Below, in pieces: positions 37,501 to 48,989 of a DNA stretch of 64,000 bases (positions are counted from its first letter, which is position 1; each line of letters opens with the position of its first letter). The notes below the pieces were generated by a model. That model did no database searches. It had not been told where the DNA came from and saw only the letters and a program-made list of their open reading frames with translations. The translations under genes were made by a program, and so were the position numbers. The stretch covers positions 1 through 64,000 of the forward strand of contig DF236973.1 in assembly GCA_000708835.1 (NCBI GenBank), in the 5' to 3' direction. The stretch comes from Klebsormidium nitens. Lineage: Eukaryota > Streptophyta > Klebsormidiophyceae > Klebsormidiales > Klebsormidiaceae.

Positions 37501-38953
37501 CACAGCAAAATCAGCCAAAATGGGGAAACATCTTTGTCGCATCAAGCAGCGCCGTTCTCCTTCGGTCCACAAGTGCAAAAACGACGGCCAATCCATTCTT
37601 AGGTCTCCATGTTCGGCGAACTGTGAGATTCAGATTTTGGGAGATGATGATCGACGAACATGAGACTTACCGATTGCGTGATGACCACCCACTGTCGGAC
37701 GTCATATGTTAAGGATAGTGACGCGCCCAGCGATTCTGTTGCAGGCCAAGAACGGCTACCGAGACAAACTGCAACAGATTCGCGCCAACACCCTCCGCCA
37801 CCCGCTGACCGACGCTGACGTGGCAACAGTAGCGTGCGCCGCACTTTTCGAGGACCTCTCGGGTGGCGACTGGCAAGCGGCCGCCGCCACCTACGAGGAC
37901 GCCCTCAACCTAGGATTGCCCGGGAAGCGCGCCAAGAGCCCCCAGTACGAAAAATTAGTCCAACGGTATATACAAACCCTGGCGCAAACCCCCGCTAAAC
38001 CCGCCCGGCAGCGGCAGGCGGTCCTCCGGGGCCTGGCGACATTCCCGAAAAACCCGGAGCTGTTGAGTGCGCTCGTGCGGGGCGAGGCGCACCAGGCGCT
38101 CGCGAACCGGCTGCGGCGCTACTTTGACACGGAGGGCGCAAAGGCGCCATCGACGGTTGGGTGGCTGTTCGCGCTGGCTTGCGAGATGGGCCGCCCAGGT
38201 GCGGCGGCGCGCATCCGGAGCCTCTTCGAAAGGTGGGTTTGTTTGCGTGCGTGGGAACTTTCGGTCAGCCACTTGTTGTGCAGCTGGTTTCGGGGCACTG
38301 GTCTTTGATTCTTCTTATTACTAAGTGCTTCTGAAGGCTACTGGAATGGGAAAGCGAATGGCAGATCGAATCTTTGCAGGATGATATCTTGCACGCAAAG
38401 GGGGCCGGATCTCATGTAGCACAGATGTTGAGAATCTGAGTCGCACAGGCTTGCCTCCTTATGCTGCTGATCTCCTTAAATGGTAGTTCGTGACTGCTGT
38501 CTGATAACCTCCACCAGTCGTCGAAAGCCTGCTTTATGCCACCGTTGGCCGAGTGACGTTGCCCGAAGACATCTGAGAAGTTTTTGAACAACACAGTCGA
38601 GAATTGAGACAATTGTGCGTGATCCTTTGTGCAGAGCGTTATCGACGCATGAGACAAGCCAGTCGGTCGTCCTGTGGCGAGCCTACTTGGCGTACGAAGT
38701 GGAAGCGCTCAAGCAGCCGTCCCGACCGTCCGATCGTCCGGATGCTGCGCGAAGAGTCTTTTTCCGGGCGTTGCATGCGTGCCCTTGGGCAAAGACGCTG
38801 TGGCTAGACGGGTTCAAGCGCCTGACGGAAGCGGGGGCGCTGACAGGGAAGGAGCTCGGCGACCTGTGCGAGACGATGATAGAAAAGGAAATGAGAATCA
38901 GGACGGACATCTACGAGATCTTACTGCAGGAGACAGAAGCAGAGAACTTATGA
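31570..38953 (+). CDS. NRDE2 homologue (MTR4-associated HAT-repeat protein)
   Basis: Nuclear protein of the NRDE2 family, which binds the exosome helicase MTR4 and affects nuclear RNA surveillance and splicing. Exons: 31570-31584, 31892-32508, 32796-32892, 33424-33506, 34075-34372, 35210-35485, 35873-37333, 37745-38232, 38635-38953. They give 1217 aa with all phases matching. The 15-nt first exon (MAEKE) is inferred from an ATG and GTATGT donor in correct phase. Early landmarks are DWLVNTSF (about residue 17), a Lys/Arg/Glu-rich tract, then YYFDTKGDRDNLAFGSLYR, the family N-terminal hallmark. HAT-type helices such as LQGWLDFAAFQDEF, LLWREYIRLRKG and LWGAYAELEAAAGN run to the C-terminus, which ends DIYEILLQETEAENL. 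Exon 7 carries an acidic, glycine-rich insert (about 550-615). Two decayed copies of the exon 6 head lie in intron 5. Confidence 0.9.
34817..35090 (+). repeat. Two copies of NRDE2 exon 6 acceptor and head in intron 5
   Basis: True exon 6 starts at 35210 (ALDHHPDSDELLLAYLTASAQR). Copies start at 35020 and 34820, 190 and 200 bp upstream, each with an intact CTGCAG acceptor and about 60 bases of exon-like sequence. The nearer reads ALDYHPDSDELLLAYLTASA and then stop. Five of its seven base differences from the true exon in this stretch are at third codon positions. The farther reads APDHHLYRDELFLAYHPAL. The pyrimidine-rich intron sequence before and after is also shared, so the unit contains intron plus exon head. 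Confidence 0.92.
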
Positions 38954-39341
38954 AACGAAAGCTGCCGCCTTTTATTATGAGATCACCGCGAATTACTGCA
39001 GCGCTTTGCATCCGATTTCACTAGCGTCTCCAACGAAATGGCGGAACTGATTTAACGTGATCATGTACTGAATGTAGCTAAGCGGTGAAGTCTTTCAGGA
39101 GAAAGTGATTCAGCCCTGAATGTCTCACGGATCAAAAGGGTTTGAAGGGGAGTAATCCATGCTTCTTGTTAGCAGACAGCCATTGAAGAGGGCCAAATTC
39201 TGAGATGATAGTTAACGGGTTGCTATATACTACCTGAACTTCAAAAGAGGCGCTGCTGATAGGTAGGTCATGTATTCTAGCTGAAACTGCAAGGAAGAAA
39301 TTCAGCCCAATGAGCTAGATCTATTTTGCAACCGCATATAA

Positions 39342-39650
39342 TAAAAGTCGCCGTTTGCAAATTGTCGAGACGTTCTGCCGGTCTCACATGTCCGCGTCTC
39401 TTCAAGAGCTACTACTATATATGCAGCGCAGGATATAGTATATACTGCACTTCCCTGCAAGCTTCCGTGGTCTTAGCGTGATTGGCGTCCAACAATAATA
39501 CAAAGTCGCCTTTTGCAATTTTTCGAGACGTTGATATCTGCCGGTCTACATGTCCGTCTCTTCAAGAAGCTGCTATGTAGCGCAGGACTTATCCTATACT
39601 GAACTTTTCGAGCAAGCTTCCATGGTCGTGGCGTGCTTGGCGTCCAACAA
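39342..39650. repeat. Tandem duplication, unit about 155 bp, upstream of array gene A
   Basis: Two diverged units share, in order, AAAGTCGCC..TTTGCAA, TCGAGACGTT, TGCCGGTCT, ACATGTCCG, TCTCTTCAAGA, GCGCAGGA and GGCGTCCAACAA. It lies just outside the segment shared with copies B and C, so it is either older or private to this end of the array. Confidence 0.85.
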
Positions 39651-40301
39651 GTGCTCGGATCCCGGAGTCCTCAGCACGCGGCCGCGCCCGCCCCAGCTAT
39701 GGATAATGGCCGCAATTTGATGACGAAATGATTGCGCCAGCTACCTTCCAGGTGGAGGCATAAGATTGGTTCAAAGTTGGGCGACTCGAGCTCAAAGATT
39801 CCAACTTCCGCCTTGCTTGTGGCCCGTGAAAGACGGGCATCACAGGTAGGCGGTAGACTCAGCCTGGGTGCGGCCGTTCCACTAGTTGGCCGGCAACTGG
39901 AAGACCGGAGATCTGTACCGAGCAACATTGGGCTGAGTCACTCTCTAATCATTGCTGGCCTTGACTCACGAGGGCCGAGTCACCCGCAGCATCATGAGCA
40001 TGCATGTGGGATCACCCAGCTTGCAAAGCAGCAAGGCGGCATTGAACCAGCCACATTGCGCGACCAGAGTTGTGAAAGACTACCGGTATAGGCAATTGAA
40101 GGTGCTTCATTGAAACCCTGAAGGGTGGCGCCGATTGGCTTGGATGACAATCAACAGCAGGGTTCTTTAAATGCTGGCTGAGTCGGCTTCGTTGCTCCTC
40201 ACCAACTCTTTTGAGCTCCACCCATAATCCGTTTGCAGTGCGTAGCAGCTGCGCCAGGGGCATTGACCGCTGCTCTGCATTCCACAAGGCAATCTTCACT
40301 T

Positions 40302-40306
40302 ATTGG
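40302..40306 (+). promoter_or_regulatory. Conserved inverted CCAAT box, gene A
   Basis: ATTGG lies 126 bp before the start codon, in a block (TCCACAAGGCAATCTTCACT then TATTGGCTGC) nearly identical to that upstream of gene B. The same ATTGGC is 120 bp before the B start (48870) and 131 bp before the C start (57067). Position and sequence are conserved while surrounding sequence has drifted. Confidence 0.45.
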
Positions 40307-40427
40307 CTGCACGGCACCAGCGCGGATAAAGACGTCTGCTCTTGCAAAGCACAACGCTGCTCGTCGTTCTGTTCCGCAGTGTCAGGCAACTAGTGAAAAA
40401 TAGCGGGCGTTATTGCAGCGCTATGCA

Positions 40428-43400
40428 ATGGTGGCTTTCAACAACAACGTGGCGTTTGTGCTGCTGGCATTGCTCGCATTGTATGGGGCCAAGCCGGCGC
40501 AGGGGCAATCTCCTGTGTCACTGTCATGCCCTCCCGGGTATCTGGTGCAAGCTGCCCGTAACGTCCCAACGTAAGCATTTATAATGCAAAAGTATGTTGC
40601 TTGAATTTCAGAGCTGCAGGTTTCAATTGCCCTCTTCTTCGCAAAGTCATTTGCCGCAGTAAGTTTATGCAGATTTGGCTCTAGTGGCAGAACTTGAATC
40701 TACTCCTCCAAGTTTTTACATGGGTATTCTATGTGCCTTTTCAACAGTGCACAGACCATATTTCGGGTCACAGGCGCCACCCCAATGCCGCAGGTTCACG
40801 CCATATTCAGGAATGCTGTAGAGTGCCAATCTCTGAACACAATTCAAAGAAGTGAGACTCCTGGGTTAGGAGGCATTGGTGTGTTGAGCTTTGAGACAAT
40901 GGCATGCAGTGTGTGCAGGTCTTTGGCAAGCTACTCACTTTCTTTTCTTGCTCTTTCAAAGGTATACATGCACGACCGACCCCTGTTATGAGAACCCTTG
41001 TGGTCCTGGTGAGTACGCTCTGATGCTTCCACTTCGTTGTTTTTGGGAATAAGCAAGCATCCCCTATCCCGCTTAAGTCAAACCAGCATACTGCAGACAC
41101 GGTATTATTAAGATAGAGCTGGTGAAGATAATGCAGGAACGAAACCCCTCAGAACGAATGCCTGCACTGACCAGCACTGAGCAGACCTTAGGCTGCTTCG
41201 ATCCTGCTTTCACCAGGCTGCTTTTGTCTGAGCTGCAAACACAATTTCTCTCTGACGCCGCTGAATTGGGGGTGCTCTGAGGTGCCTCTGCCATCGCACA
41301 CTTAAAGTGCAGTCAAGCTTGCAAGGAGTTTGCGTTGTGTGCTGCAAAGGGATTCCCTCCATCAATCTGTCTGGTTAAAGAAAAGTCGTTGCTCAAACAT
41401 TCTCCTTCTCATCCTGCAACAAGCAATGCCTGCTCTTGGTTGCAGGTAACACCTGCGACTACTTTCAGAACGTTTTTGGAGTGATTGCAAACTGTACGGT
41501 GTGCAATCCTCCCTACACGCGGAGCGCCTATGTCATTGGCTTTCCGTATTTAGTGCCCACAGGGGTCTGCTACTTGCCCGGTGAGTTGCGACAAGCTGGA
41601 TTCACCGCTCCGGCAACCCGTTAGGCTTGCAATCTGCTCAAATGGGCACCACACTTGTGCATATAACGAGGCTGAATTGACAGCAGTCTCTTTCCTGTCA
41701 ACTCCCACATTGAGTGGCCAGTACCATGATGGAAATCTTCAGCACTTCCCCAAGAGGTTCTTCGGGAAAGCCTTCAGTACCTTAAAGAAAGGGTCTTGGT
41801 CGTAGGGAAAGTGCTGGCTCTCACTCTACCTGAAGTGAAGAGGACTTAAATACTTGGGATCTGTCTTTGCAGGCCAAGACGTATGCAACCCCAACCCCTG
41901 CCAGAATGGTGGCGTTTGCTCTTACAGAACAGACGGTTCAGGACAGCCCGTGACTGACGAGCAAGGGACCAAGTTTGTTTTCCAGTGCAACTGTAGCAGC
42001 ACTGGCAAGACTGGGCGAACTTGTACCGACGAGTGAGCCCCTCCCTTATAAGAGAACTCGGCAGGCTTGATTCTGCAGGCCCTTCATAACTTCAATCCAT
42101 CATCTGAGGCCTTTTTCATGCATCTTCCAGCTTGGCAAAGCTTGAATCTAGCTGCGAGGTTAGCATGAATCTGGACCAGCTAACCTGCCGATGACCCACG
42201 TCAGCGATGTCCGCTGTGCTGGCAAACCAGCGTGTGCAACCAAATCCGCTTGAAGAGCAATGGCACCTTCAGTAGTTCATTTATTGTTCGAGGGCATCTT
42301 GCTTTCAGTAATCTGTCGACTTTTCTAGACATCTGAGGCGTTAATATCCAGAAAGAGGAGGCACCCAAAACGGGCTGCTTTCAGGTCTTTATACTGCACT
42401 GCTTTGGTGTTTATCAATCTGAGCCTGGACTAACTCGTTGCTCGCAACAAACCGCATGGCCCCGCTCTTGGTCACAAAGGAATCGTACGAAAATTGTTTT
42501 CACTCCTGGCCGCCTCGATGTTTGATCAACTGGCTTTAATTCCTCAGCATAACAAACCCTCTGACGTCCATTTGGGCTTCCTTGGCAGACAATCGTTCCC
42601 CCCTAACAACTGTGTCTCCTCCTCCTCAGGATTGTCCAGACTCCCAGACCGACTGCTACCGTCAACGGCGTTTCGGGACCACTTGCGTTTCCCGGTGAGG
42701 CGCTCTGACCCCTCCACCTCGTTCAACGTTGAGATAGGCTTAGTCCTGCTCTGGCGAATCATGAGGCAGTCGCTCTTGGGAGAAATTGCTCAAGATTGAG
42801 AAAGTCTTGTGGTCGATTCATCCACGTCGAAAGTCAGCTCACCGCGTTTCCGCTCCAGCAGGACCGAATTACTGTTGTCTTTGCGCAACTCATTTTGCTG
42901 CAGTCACTTCTCGTGAGACGCTTGCTTGCTTATTTGGCTTCCCCCAGAAGTACCGCCTGCTTGCTTCAAGCATCGCCTTAAGTCTGGTTGAACCTTAGAG
43001 CGAGATTTTGTCGCAAGTCTGTTAAGGCAAAGAAATCCATTGGTTTCACAACGGGACGATGTCTCAGATCCAGCCTTTAGACATCAACAAGATAAGCAAC
43101 ATCTGTCCCATCATAAGGTACGGCAGAGCACATAGGGTAGTTCGTTACTCATGAAGGCCAGCGGCAGCTAACCCACCTCGGGTTGGTGGTGAACCACTGG
43201 TGGTAACGGGCTGGTTAGTTGCTGGTCTTTCGTTCAAAAAGCAGCTCAAGGTCGTACCCAGGATTGTAACAAGGCTACAGCTCGGTCTTGTCCCCGCTAA
43301 CTAGACACGTGGCTGGTTATCCAGCCTGGTTAGTCGCAAAACCCCCCGCAGCTGACCGTCTGAACCCTCCACTCCTTACAGCCGGGGTCTGCGGTGGTAC

Positions 43401-45984
43401 TTCGATCGGGTGCATTTACGCTGACGGGAACCATTATCTTTGCTGCACTGGAACCGCGAGCGGTACCGGGTTTTCCGAGTGCGGTCCCCTTGGTCCCGAC
43501 GGTGTACCCGTCTGCCCTGGCGAGACTTTCACGCCGACTCCCAACGATTACCCCCCGCCGGTTCCGGCGCCAACTCCTCAGCCCGAGGTTCCACTGCCAA
43601 CCGGTGATCAGGGTAAGCGCCACGTCAAGGGTGTTTGTATTGTGCCGACATTCAAGATTTTTGGGGCGTCTACTTCAACTGACTCACTGCTTCTTATTGA
43701 TGATCTGGAGAACGTGTTGTAATCTCCACGGACTTCCGAAGTGTTGTTTCAGTCTTTCTTGTCAGACTGTCAGCCGCTTCTGAACGGCATGTCTTCGAGC
43801 GAAACGGTGCCGCTCTCCGTACTCTGCTTCTGCTCTTGGCCGTCCGTAACCCTTTATTTACACCGTATATTCCGCTTGCATTTTGACACCTTAGAGCTTG
43901 ACCTGGAGAGCCTAGGACCTTAATGTCAATCAATGAGTTCTGCTTGGTTCATGCCCTGTGAAAGCATTGTCGTTCTGAAGTCGAGAACGGTCCTTTGTGC
44001 GTCATCTCGTGCTGTCCGCTTGATGCCGGGGCGATGAAAGAGAGGTCGACCCTTCCGCCCCTTCGAAGGAAATGCTCGCTCGAAGACGTCTGCTCTCATG
44101 AGCTTCTGATCTCTTCCTTTTCAGGGGTTTGCGGCAGCGGACCCGCGGCTGACTTCCCCTTTCGCTGCTGGTTCAACAACGACCCCCAGGGCCGCTACGT
44201 GTGCTGCGACGCGGGAGGCTGCAACGGCTTCAATCCTGGCCTCGGGACGCCGCGCTGCAGAGACAACGGCTACGTGCCGCCCAACAACGGAGTGGGCGGG
44301 CCGACCCCCCCGAGCACTCCCCCGAGCACTCCCCCCAGCACTCCCCCCAGCGGAGATCAGGGTACGTGAAAACCAGCGACCAGTCTCTTCCGGGTTGTGT
44401 TGGTCCCAGGTGCCGTTGATTGTGTCAGAATCGACTAATGCCCAGATCGCAATGAGGTAGCTTCTGAATGCGAGAAGCAGAGGTTGGTTATGATCCTGGA
44501 GTACGCCAGTCACGCGCAAGCAGGAAGTAGGCTTTCAAGCAGGTAGCAAATTAGTCGGACTAGCGCCCGGCCCTGCTAGATGTATTTTGGCACGGGCTCT
44601 GAGGCTGCCCAAAGGGCTCGTAGGCGTCCAGTCCTTCTGCAAAGTTTTGGCCTTTGATCACTTTGTTTCTGGTTTCTTTCCTCTCTGCTCCAGGGAGCAG
44701 AAGCGCCCTTGTGGCAGACTTTTTACGACGTGGACGCCACCCTCGCTCGGGTCAGCGGCGCCCTGTTCAAGAAAGCCTCATCTTGACTGATGCCAGTTCG
44801 TCGTTTTCCGTCAGGAGTTTGCGGGGGCGGGGCTGCGTCTGACTTCCCGACGCGCTGCTATTTCAACAACGACCCGCTTGGGCGTTACGTGTGCTGCGAC
44901 GGGCAGGGCTGCGACGGCTTCAACGCCGACAACCTGACGCCGCACTGCAAAAACTTCGGCTACGTGCCGCCCAACAACGGACTGAGCGGGCCGACCCCCC
45001 CGAGCACTCCCCCGAGCGGTCCCCCCAGCGGTCCTCCCAGCGGCTCTCAGGGTAAGCCACGTGTCCTGCACTTGGAGGTCCGGCCTCGGTCTGAGCGGTC
45101 CTGGTCTTCCGGTTACTTCCGGTAACTCGCCGAGCACATCTAGACACGGACCTAAGAGTCGATTGCTCACTTGAATACACTTTAGTCCCAATGAAAGCCG
45201 TGCCGGTTTTTTCAAGTGTTCTCAAAAGGGATCACGTACGAGCCCCATCTTACCAGAGACATTGGCGACCTTCGAGCACTGCCGCAAGCCCAGACTCGCA
45301 GCCCTAAGATCTGCATCCAAGCCTTCGTCTTTCATTAAAGTCAGGTTACTCTCTTTTCTTTGACTTTTTTGAGGATTGCGTTTTAAATCTGAACACACGA
45401 CCTGATCGAGGCAAGTCATCGGCTGCGTGGGCAGGCAAACGCTTGCTTTGCGGATTATTTCGACCCTCGGCTACTTGTGTCTAGAGGCCAGGCGTCGGAA
45501 ACGATTTCCTTTGAACCCCAGGAAAACGAAAGAGCGACCGTTTCAGCACTTTGAAATAGCAAACTTTGTGACGAGCGTCTTCCTTTCCCGTCTTAAACAA
45601 GTAGCCGGGAACGCTTTCTCGATAAAGAACGTGGCCGAGATCGTTCAGCGCAAGACTACAAAGTTCCGTTTGGTTCCGCGTGCTAGGCCACCGAGGTCGC
45701 TGCCTGCGAAATCGCATCCCTTACGAAGACCCGAACACGCAGTGCGCGCATCCATATTTGCATTACGCTCTTCGACTCACAGCTGCCTTGATTTCGTACC
45801 CTCTGCAGGCGTGTGCGGAACGGGTGGTGCCACAGACTTCCCGGTGCGCTGCTGGTTCAACAGCGACCCCCAGGGCCGCTACGTGTGCTGCGACAACGAC
45901 GGGTGCAACGGGTTCAACCCACCGGATTACTCGTTCCCCCGCTGCAAGACCAACGGTTATGTGCCCCCTGGGTTCGGAGTCTAG
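40428..45984 (+). CDS. Secreted EGF/six-cysteine modular protein, array gene A
   Basis: Predicted extracellular or cell-wall protein of 476 aa; no known family fits the whole. Exons: 40428-40570, 40962-41008, 41446-41580, 41873-42032, 42630-42694, 43382-43612, 44125-44361, 44815-45051, 45809-45984. Exon 1 is a signal peptide (hydrophobic VAFVLLALLALYGA, likely cut after PAQG). Exons 2-3 hold a degenerate EGF-like unit (DPCYENPCGPGNTC..). Exon 4 is a full EGF-like domain (CNPNPCQNGGVC..CNCSSTGKTGRTC). Exon 5 is a short linker. Exons 6-9 each encode one six-cysteine module; in exons 7-9 the pattern is C-x11-C-x11-CC-x4-C-x11/12-C-x4-YVPP. Exons 6-8 end in Pro-rich or Pro/Ser linkers (TPPSTPPS type) that may be hydroxylated and O-glycosylated. 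Introns 2, 3 and 5-8 are phase 1. An upstream ATG at 40423 is out of frame. Confidence 0.85.
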
Positions 45985-46871
45985 TCAACTGGTCAACGAC
46001 GTTCCTATCACACGCATCCTAAAGTTTTGCACCGTGTTCCGCTGGTTAGTGCGTGCAACTTCGAAACAGTAGCTATTTATTGTCGAGGGCCCCCTTACCA
46101 CTATTATATGGTTCGCTTTTGGTAGCCCGGCTGGTCCGACTTACGATATGTAGAGACCCTTATAAGTGCGGAATAGGTGGAGGTGTTCAACCAGAACAAC
46201 CAAGGCACACCCGGAATAAGGCCAGCTTATGAAACCTTAACGAGTCGTTTCTTGGCATAAAGGAATCTTTTACAAGTTCAAGTACCTAGATTGCTGTCTT
46301 TCAACAGATAGGCAAATGGACTCGTGATCCTTGATCCAACGTCGAATGCGAGAATCCGAGTTGTCGTAGTTATCAGTGTCCCATGTACCTAGAGTATTGA
46401 TGACGCAATCATCTGAAAGAGGGGTGTCCAGCTTAGAAGTCCATCATTTAACCCACCAACACTGACACAATACCCGGAGTCACATTAGACAGCTAACTTG
46501 GCAAGGTGCAGAATTCTTTAAAAGCCTCTTTGTCATATATCGCACTGTTGCTTAACGATCGTGTTGCTTGACACAACGCCATCATCACATGCAATCAAAA
46601 CAGAAGTCACTGCAATTTGCACTTCCTCATGCTCGTCAAGCAAAGATATCTAGGATTAGCACTTCTGATCACACGTCTAACACAGACAATGCATGGTGCT
46701 ACTTGTTTGCCCTTGCCTCGTCCCCAATGGGGACTCCTAGGTAACTTCCCGAAGTTGAGTTACATAAGTGTAATTTAGGTACTTCTTACATTTTAGATGA
46801 TGTGCTAGTTTCGGATTAGTCAATTGCCAGGGAGTTGCAACTCTTAAAACTCTTAAAGCAATGCGTAATTT

Positions 46872-47508
46872 GCCAAACCAACTCAATGTTAAAAAGCAAG
46901 TGCAACATGAGCATCTCACACGACCGGAAGCGGCGGCCGTGAAAACTTGACAATGGCCTCGCACTTTGATAGTGCTCTGTACTCGTGCGGCCCTTTTGAG
47001 GTTTAAAGCTCTGGAAGGGCTTGGAAGCTAGCACGCGGGTCTTCCTGGCTATGACTACAAAGCAGCAAAGGAATAATGGCGGCAGGTCTTGATAACGAAA
47101 TGGGGCCTCCCTTTTCGATTTGAACTTGAACCTTCAAGGTCAAAGCTCAACGACGTGCCACGTTGGCGGGTGGTAAAGGAATTAGCCAATAGTCTCTCGA
47201 ATAAAGGTTTAGCCTTACCGCGAAGCTGCAGTGACATACCGGTACCAATACAACAATACAACAACAACAATATACAAAGCATGGCGTTGGCCAAGCCAAC
47301 TCAATGTCAGAAAGTGAGTGCCATGCAGCACCTCAAATGTCAATAATACGACCAGAAGCGGCGGCTGTGAAGAGATCCCCACGGCCGACGAAACCTGACA
47401 ACGCCAATGGCCTCGCACCTAATGTGCTCTGAATTGCTCGTGCGGCTCTGTGATGGATAGCTCTGGCCTGGCTGCGCTGCAAGCTAGCTGACCGAGACGC
47501 GCTGCCTA
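46872..47508. repeat. Diverged direct repeat, units about 418 bp apart
   Basis: The unit beginning GCCAAACCAACTCAATGT at 46872 recurs as GCCAAGCCAACTCAATGT at 47290. Shared blocks continue in order: ACGACC.GAAGCGGCGGC.GTGA, CAATGGCCTCGCAC, GTGCTCTG, CTCGTGCGGC, AGCTCTGG and AAGCTAGC. Each copy is about 190-215 bp. Confidence 0.75.
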
Positions 47509-47762
47509 TAGTATCGCAGCAGCCGTGATGCCTCCTCGATCTCCAATCTGGCACAGGGAGGCACTGCATGATTGCGCCAACTACCTTCCAGGTGGAGGCA
47601 TTGGATTGGTTCAAAAAGCTCGACGACTCGAGCTGAAGATTCCGCCCAGTGAAAGACCGCATGACAGTAGGCGGTAGGCACAGCCGGGGGCTGCGGCCGC
47701 CCCAATTTGAGATACAACGAGAGACCGGAGATCTGTACCGAGCAATGGGCTAAGTCACTGAG

Positions 47763-48531
47763 GCAAAAGGGACAATCTACACTATTATATTAGTGTCTCC
47801 GGTCGATCTGTCAGAGTAAATACTCTCACAGGGCGTCAATCTGTGCAGGCATTGGCTAATGGTCTGACATGTGTCAGAGTGATCTGTTTGCTTGGATGCG
47901 GGAGTCCTCTTTGACCGGGCACCGGCATGGTACCGAGCTACTTCCCTTGGGACCTCTCAGTTTCCCGGTGACACGGCATACTGCACACTGCACAGTCACT
48001 GCCTTTTCACTCACAGTCACAGTCACAGTCACAGTCTAGGTACCTCTTAAAGTGTCCAGTGTCAAGACTCAAGACCCACAGCATGAGTTACAGTTGGTTT
48101 TCGGCAGGTAAAAAAGCGCCGCAGCTTACGGTCACAATTAAGGTTTAAGGTGTCTCAGTCTCAGTCACAGTTACAGTCTCAACCACAGTCACAGTCACGT
48201 CAATCATAAAACAAAGTTAACAGTCACAGTCACCCGATAACAGTCTCAACCACAGTCACAGTGTCAATCATAAAACAAAGTTAACAGTCACAGTCACCCT
48301 ATAACCCTATTAGGTAGCTTGAAAAGATTCAAACCTGATTGACACAGAAAGATGTGGCGGTCGTCTAGCTACCCGGCCAGCGATAGCAAGTGCCCAGATG
48401 ACCGCTGTGCAGGTGTGGTACCTACCGGCCAGCTTCATAGATTTGTTCATTTATGGTCGCGGCACGGGAGGGTGTTAACACCGAAGATTTTCCGGAGACA
48501 CTAATATTATAGTGTACTTTGTCCTACTTGC
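47763..48531. mobile_element. 769-bp non-autonomous TIR element, 9-bp target duplication (MULE-like)
   Basis: The 40-bp ends are inverted repeats of each other: GCAAAAGGGACAATCTACAC on the left and GCAAGTAGGACAAAGTACAC from the right, then a nearly identical inner 20 bases. GTCACTGAG flanks both sides directly (47754-47762 and 48532-48540). Sister upstream regions lack the insert and read GGGCTGAGTCACTCTCT (near 39930, gene A) and GGTTGAGTCACCCTCT (near 56295, gene C), showing the empty site. The interior has no transposase; it is rich in CAGTCA and contains a 67-bp tandem duplication (48173-48305). The 9-bp duplication suggests a Mutator-like family. Confidence 0.88.
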
Positions 48532-48869
48532 GTCACTGAGCCTCGAGGCCCAGGTGAATCATAGAGTCATAGGTAGAGTGACTAGAGTCACCCGCAGCAT
48601 CATGACTCCATGAGCATCATGGGGCATAAGAAACGGGATCACCTTGCAAAGTCGCAGGTGGCAGGCCGCAGCACTGTTGCGCCAGCAGTCTCAGTTGATA
48701 TGTATGAGCACTACAGTTGGAAAAAGGAAAGGCGCTCCACTAGAATCCTGGAGGGTAGCGCCAATTGGCTTGAATGATGTCAAATTGTCAATCCACAGAT
48801 AGTGTCCTTTGAGTAGCAGGTGCGCGCCAGGGTTGATCACTGCTGCATTCCACAAGACAGTCTTCACTC

Positions 48870-48874
48870 ATTGG
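48870..48874 (+). promoter_or_regulatory. Conserved inverted CCAAT box, gene B
   Basis: ATTGG lies 120 bp before the gene B start codon, in a block TTCACTCATTGGCTGCA that matches gene A. Confidence 0.4.
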
Positions 48875-48989
48875 CTGCAAGGCTTAAGCACGTCTCCTCT
48901 TGCAAAGCACAGCATTGCACGTCCGTCTTTCTTTCCCACAGTATCAGGCACCTAGTGAATCATAGCTGAGGTCATTGCAGCAGACCGCA

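Larger units (their letters stand above)
38954..40427. other. Intergenic region between NRDE2 and array gene A
   Basis: No gene is seen. It contains the NRDE2 3' UTR, the 155-bp tandem duplication at 39342-39650, and from about 39725 a segment shared with the regions upstream of genes B (from 47567) and partly C (from about 56250). The last 330 bases are the gene A promoter and 5' UTR. Confidence 0.6.
45985..48989. other. Intergenic region between array genes A and B
   Basis: No gene is supported. Bases 45985-46520 are the gene A 3' flank, whose blocks (CACATTAG.CAG, TGGCAA.GTGCA, agctatttat) recur downstream of B and C. It then holds a diverged direct repeat (46872-47055 and 47290-47508), the segment shared with the gene A upstream region (from 47567), the 769-bp transposon-like insertion, and the gene B promoter. 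Confidence 0.6.

Noticed and set aside
42630-42694. Cysteine-containing frame of array exon 5 (TDCYRQRRF)
   Set aside because: It conflicts with the phase of exon 4, and the paralogue differences are synonymous only in the other frame.
44121-45215. Arg/Gly-rich minus-strand frames opposite the cysteine modules
   Set aside because: They recur opposite every module exon in A, B and C and follow from its base composition; the sense strand has splice signals, cysteine spacing and a signal peptide.
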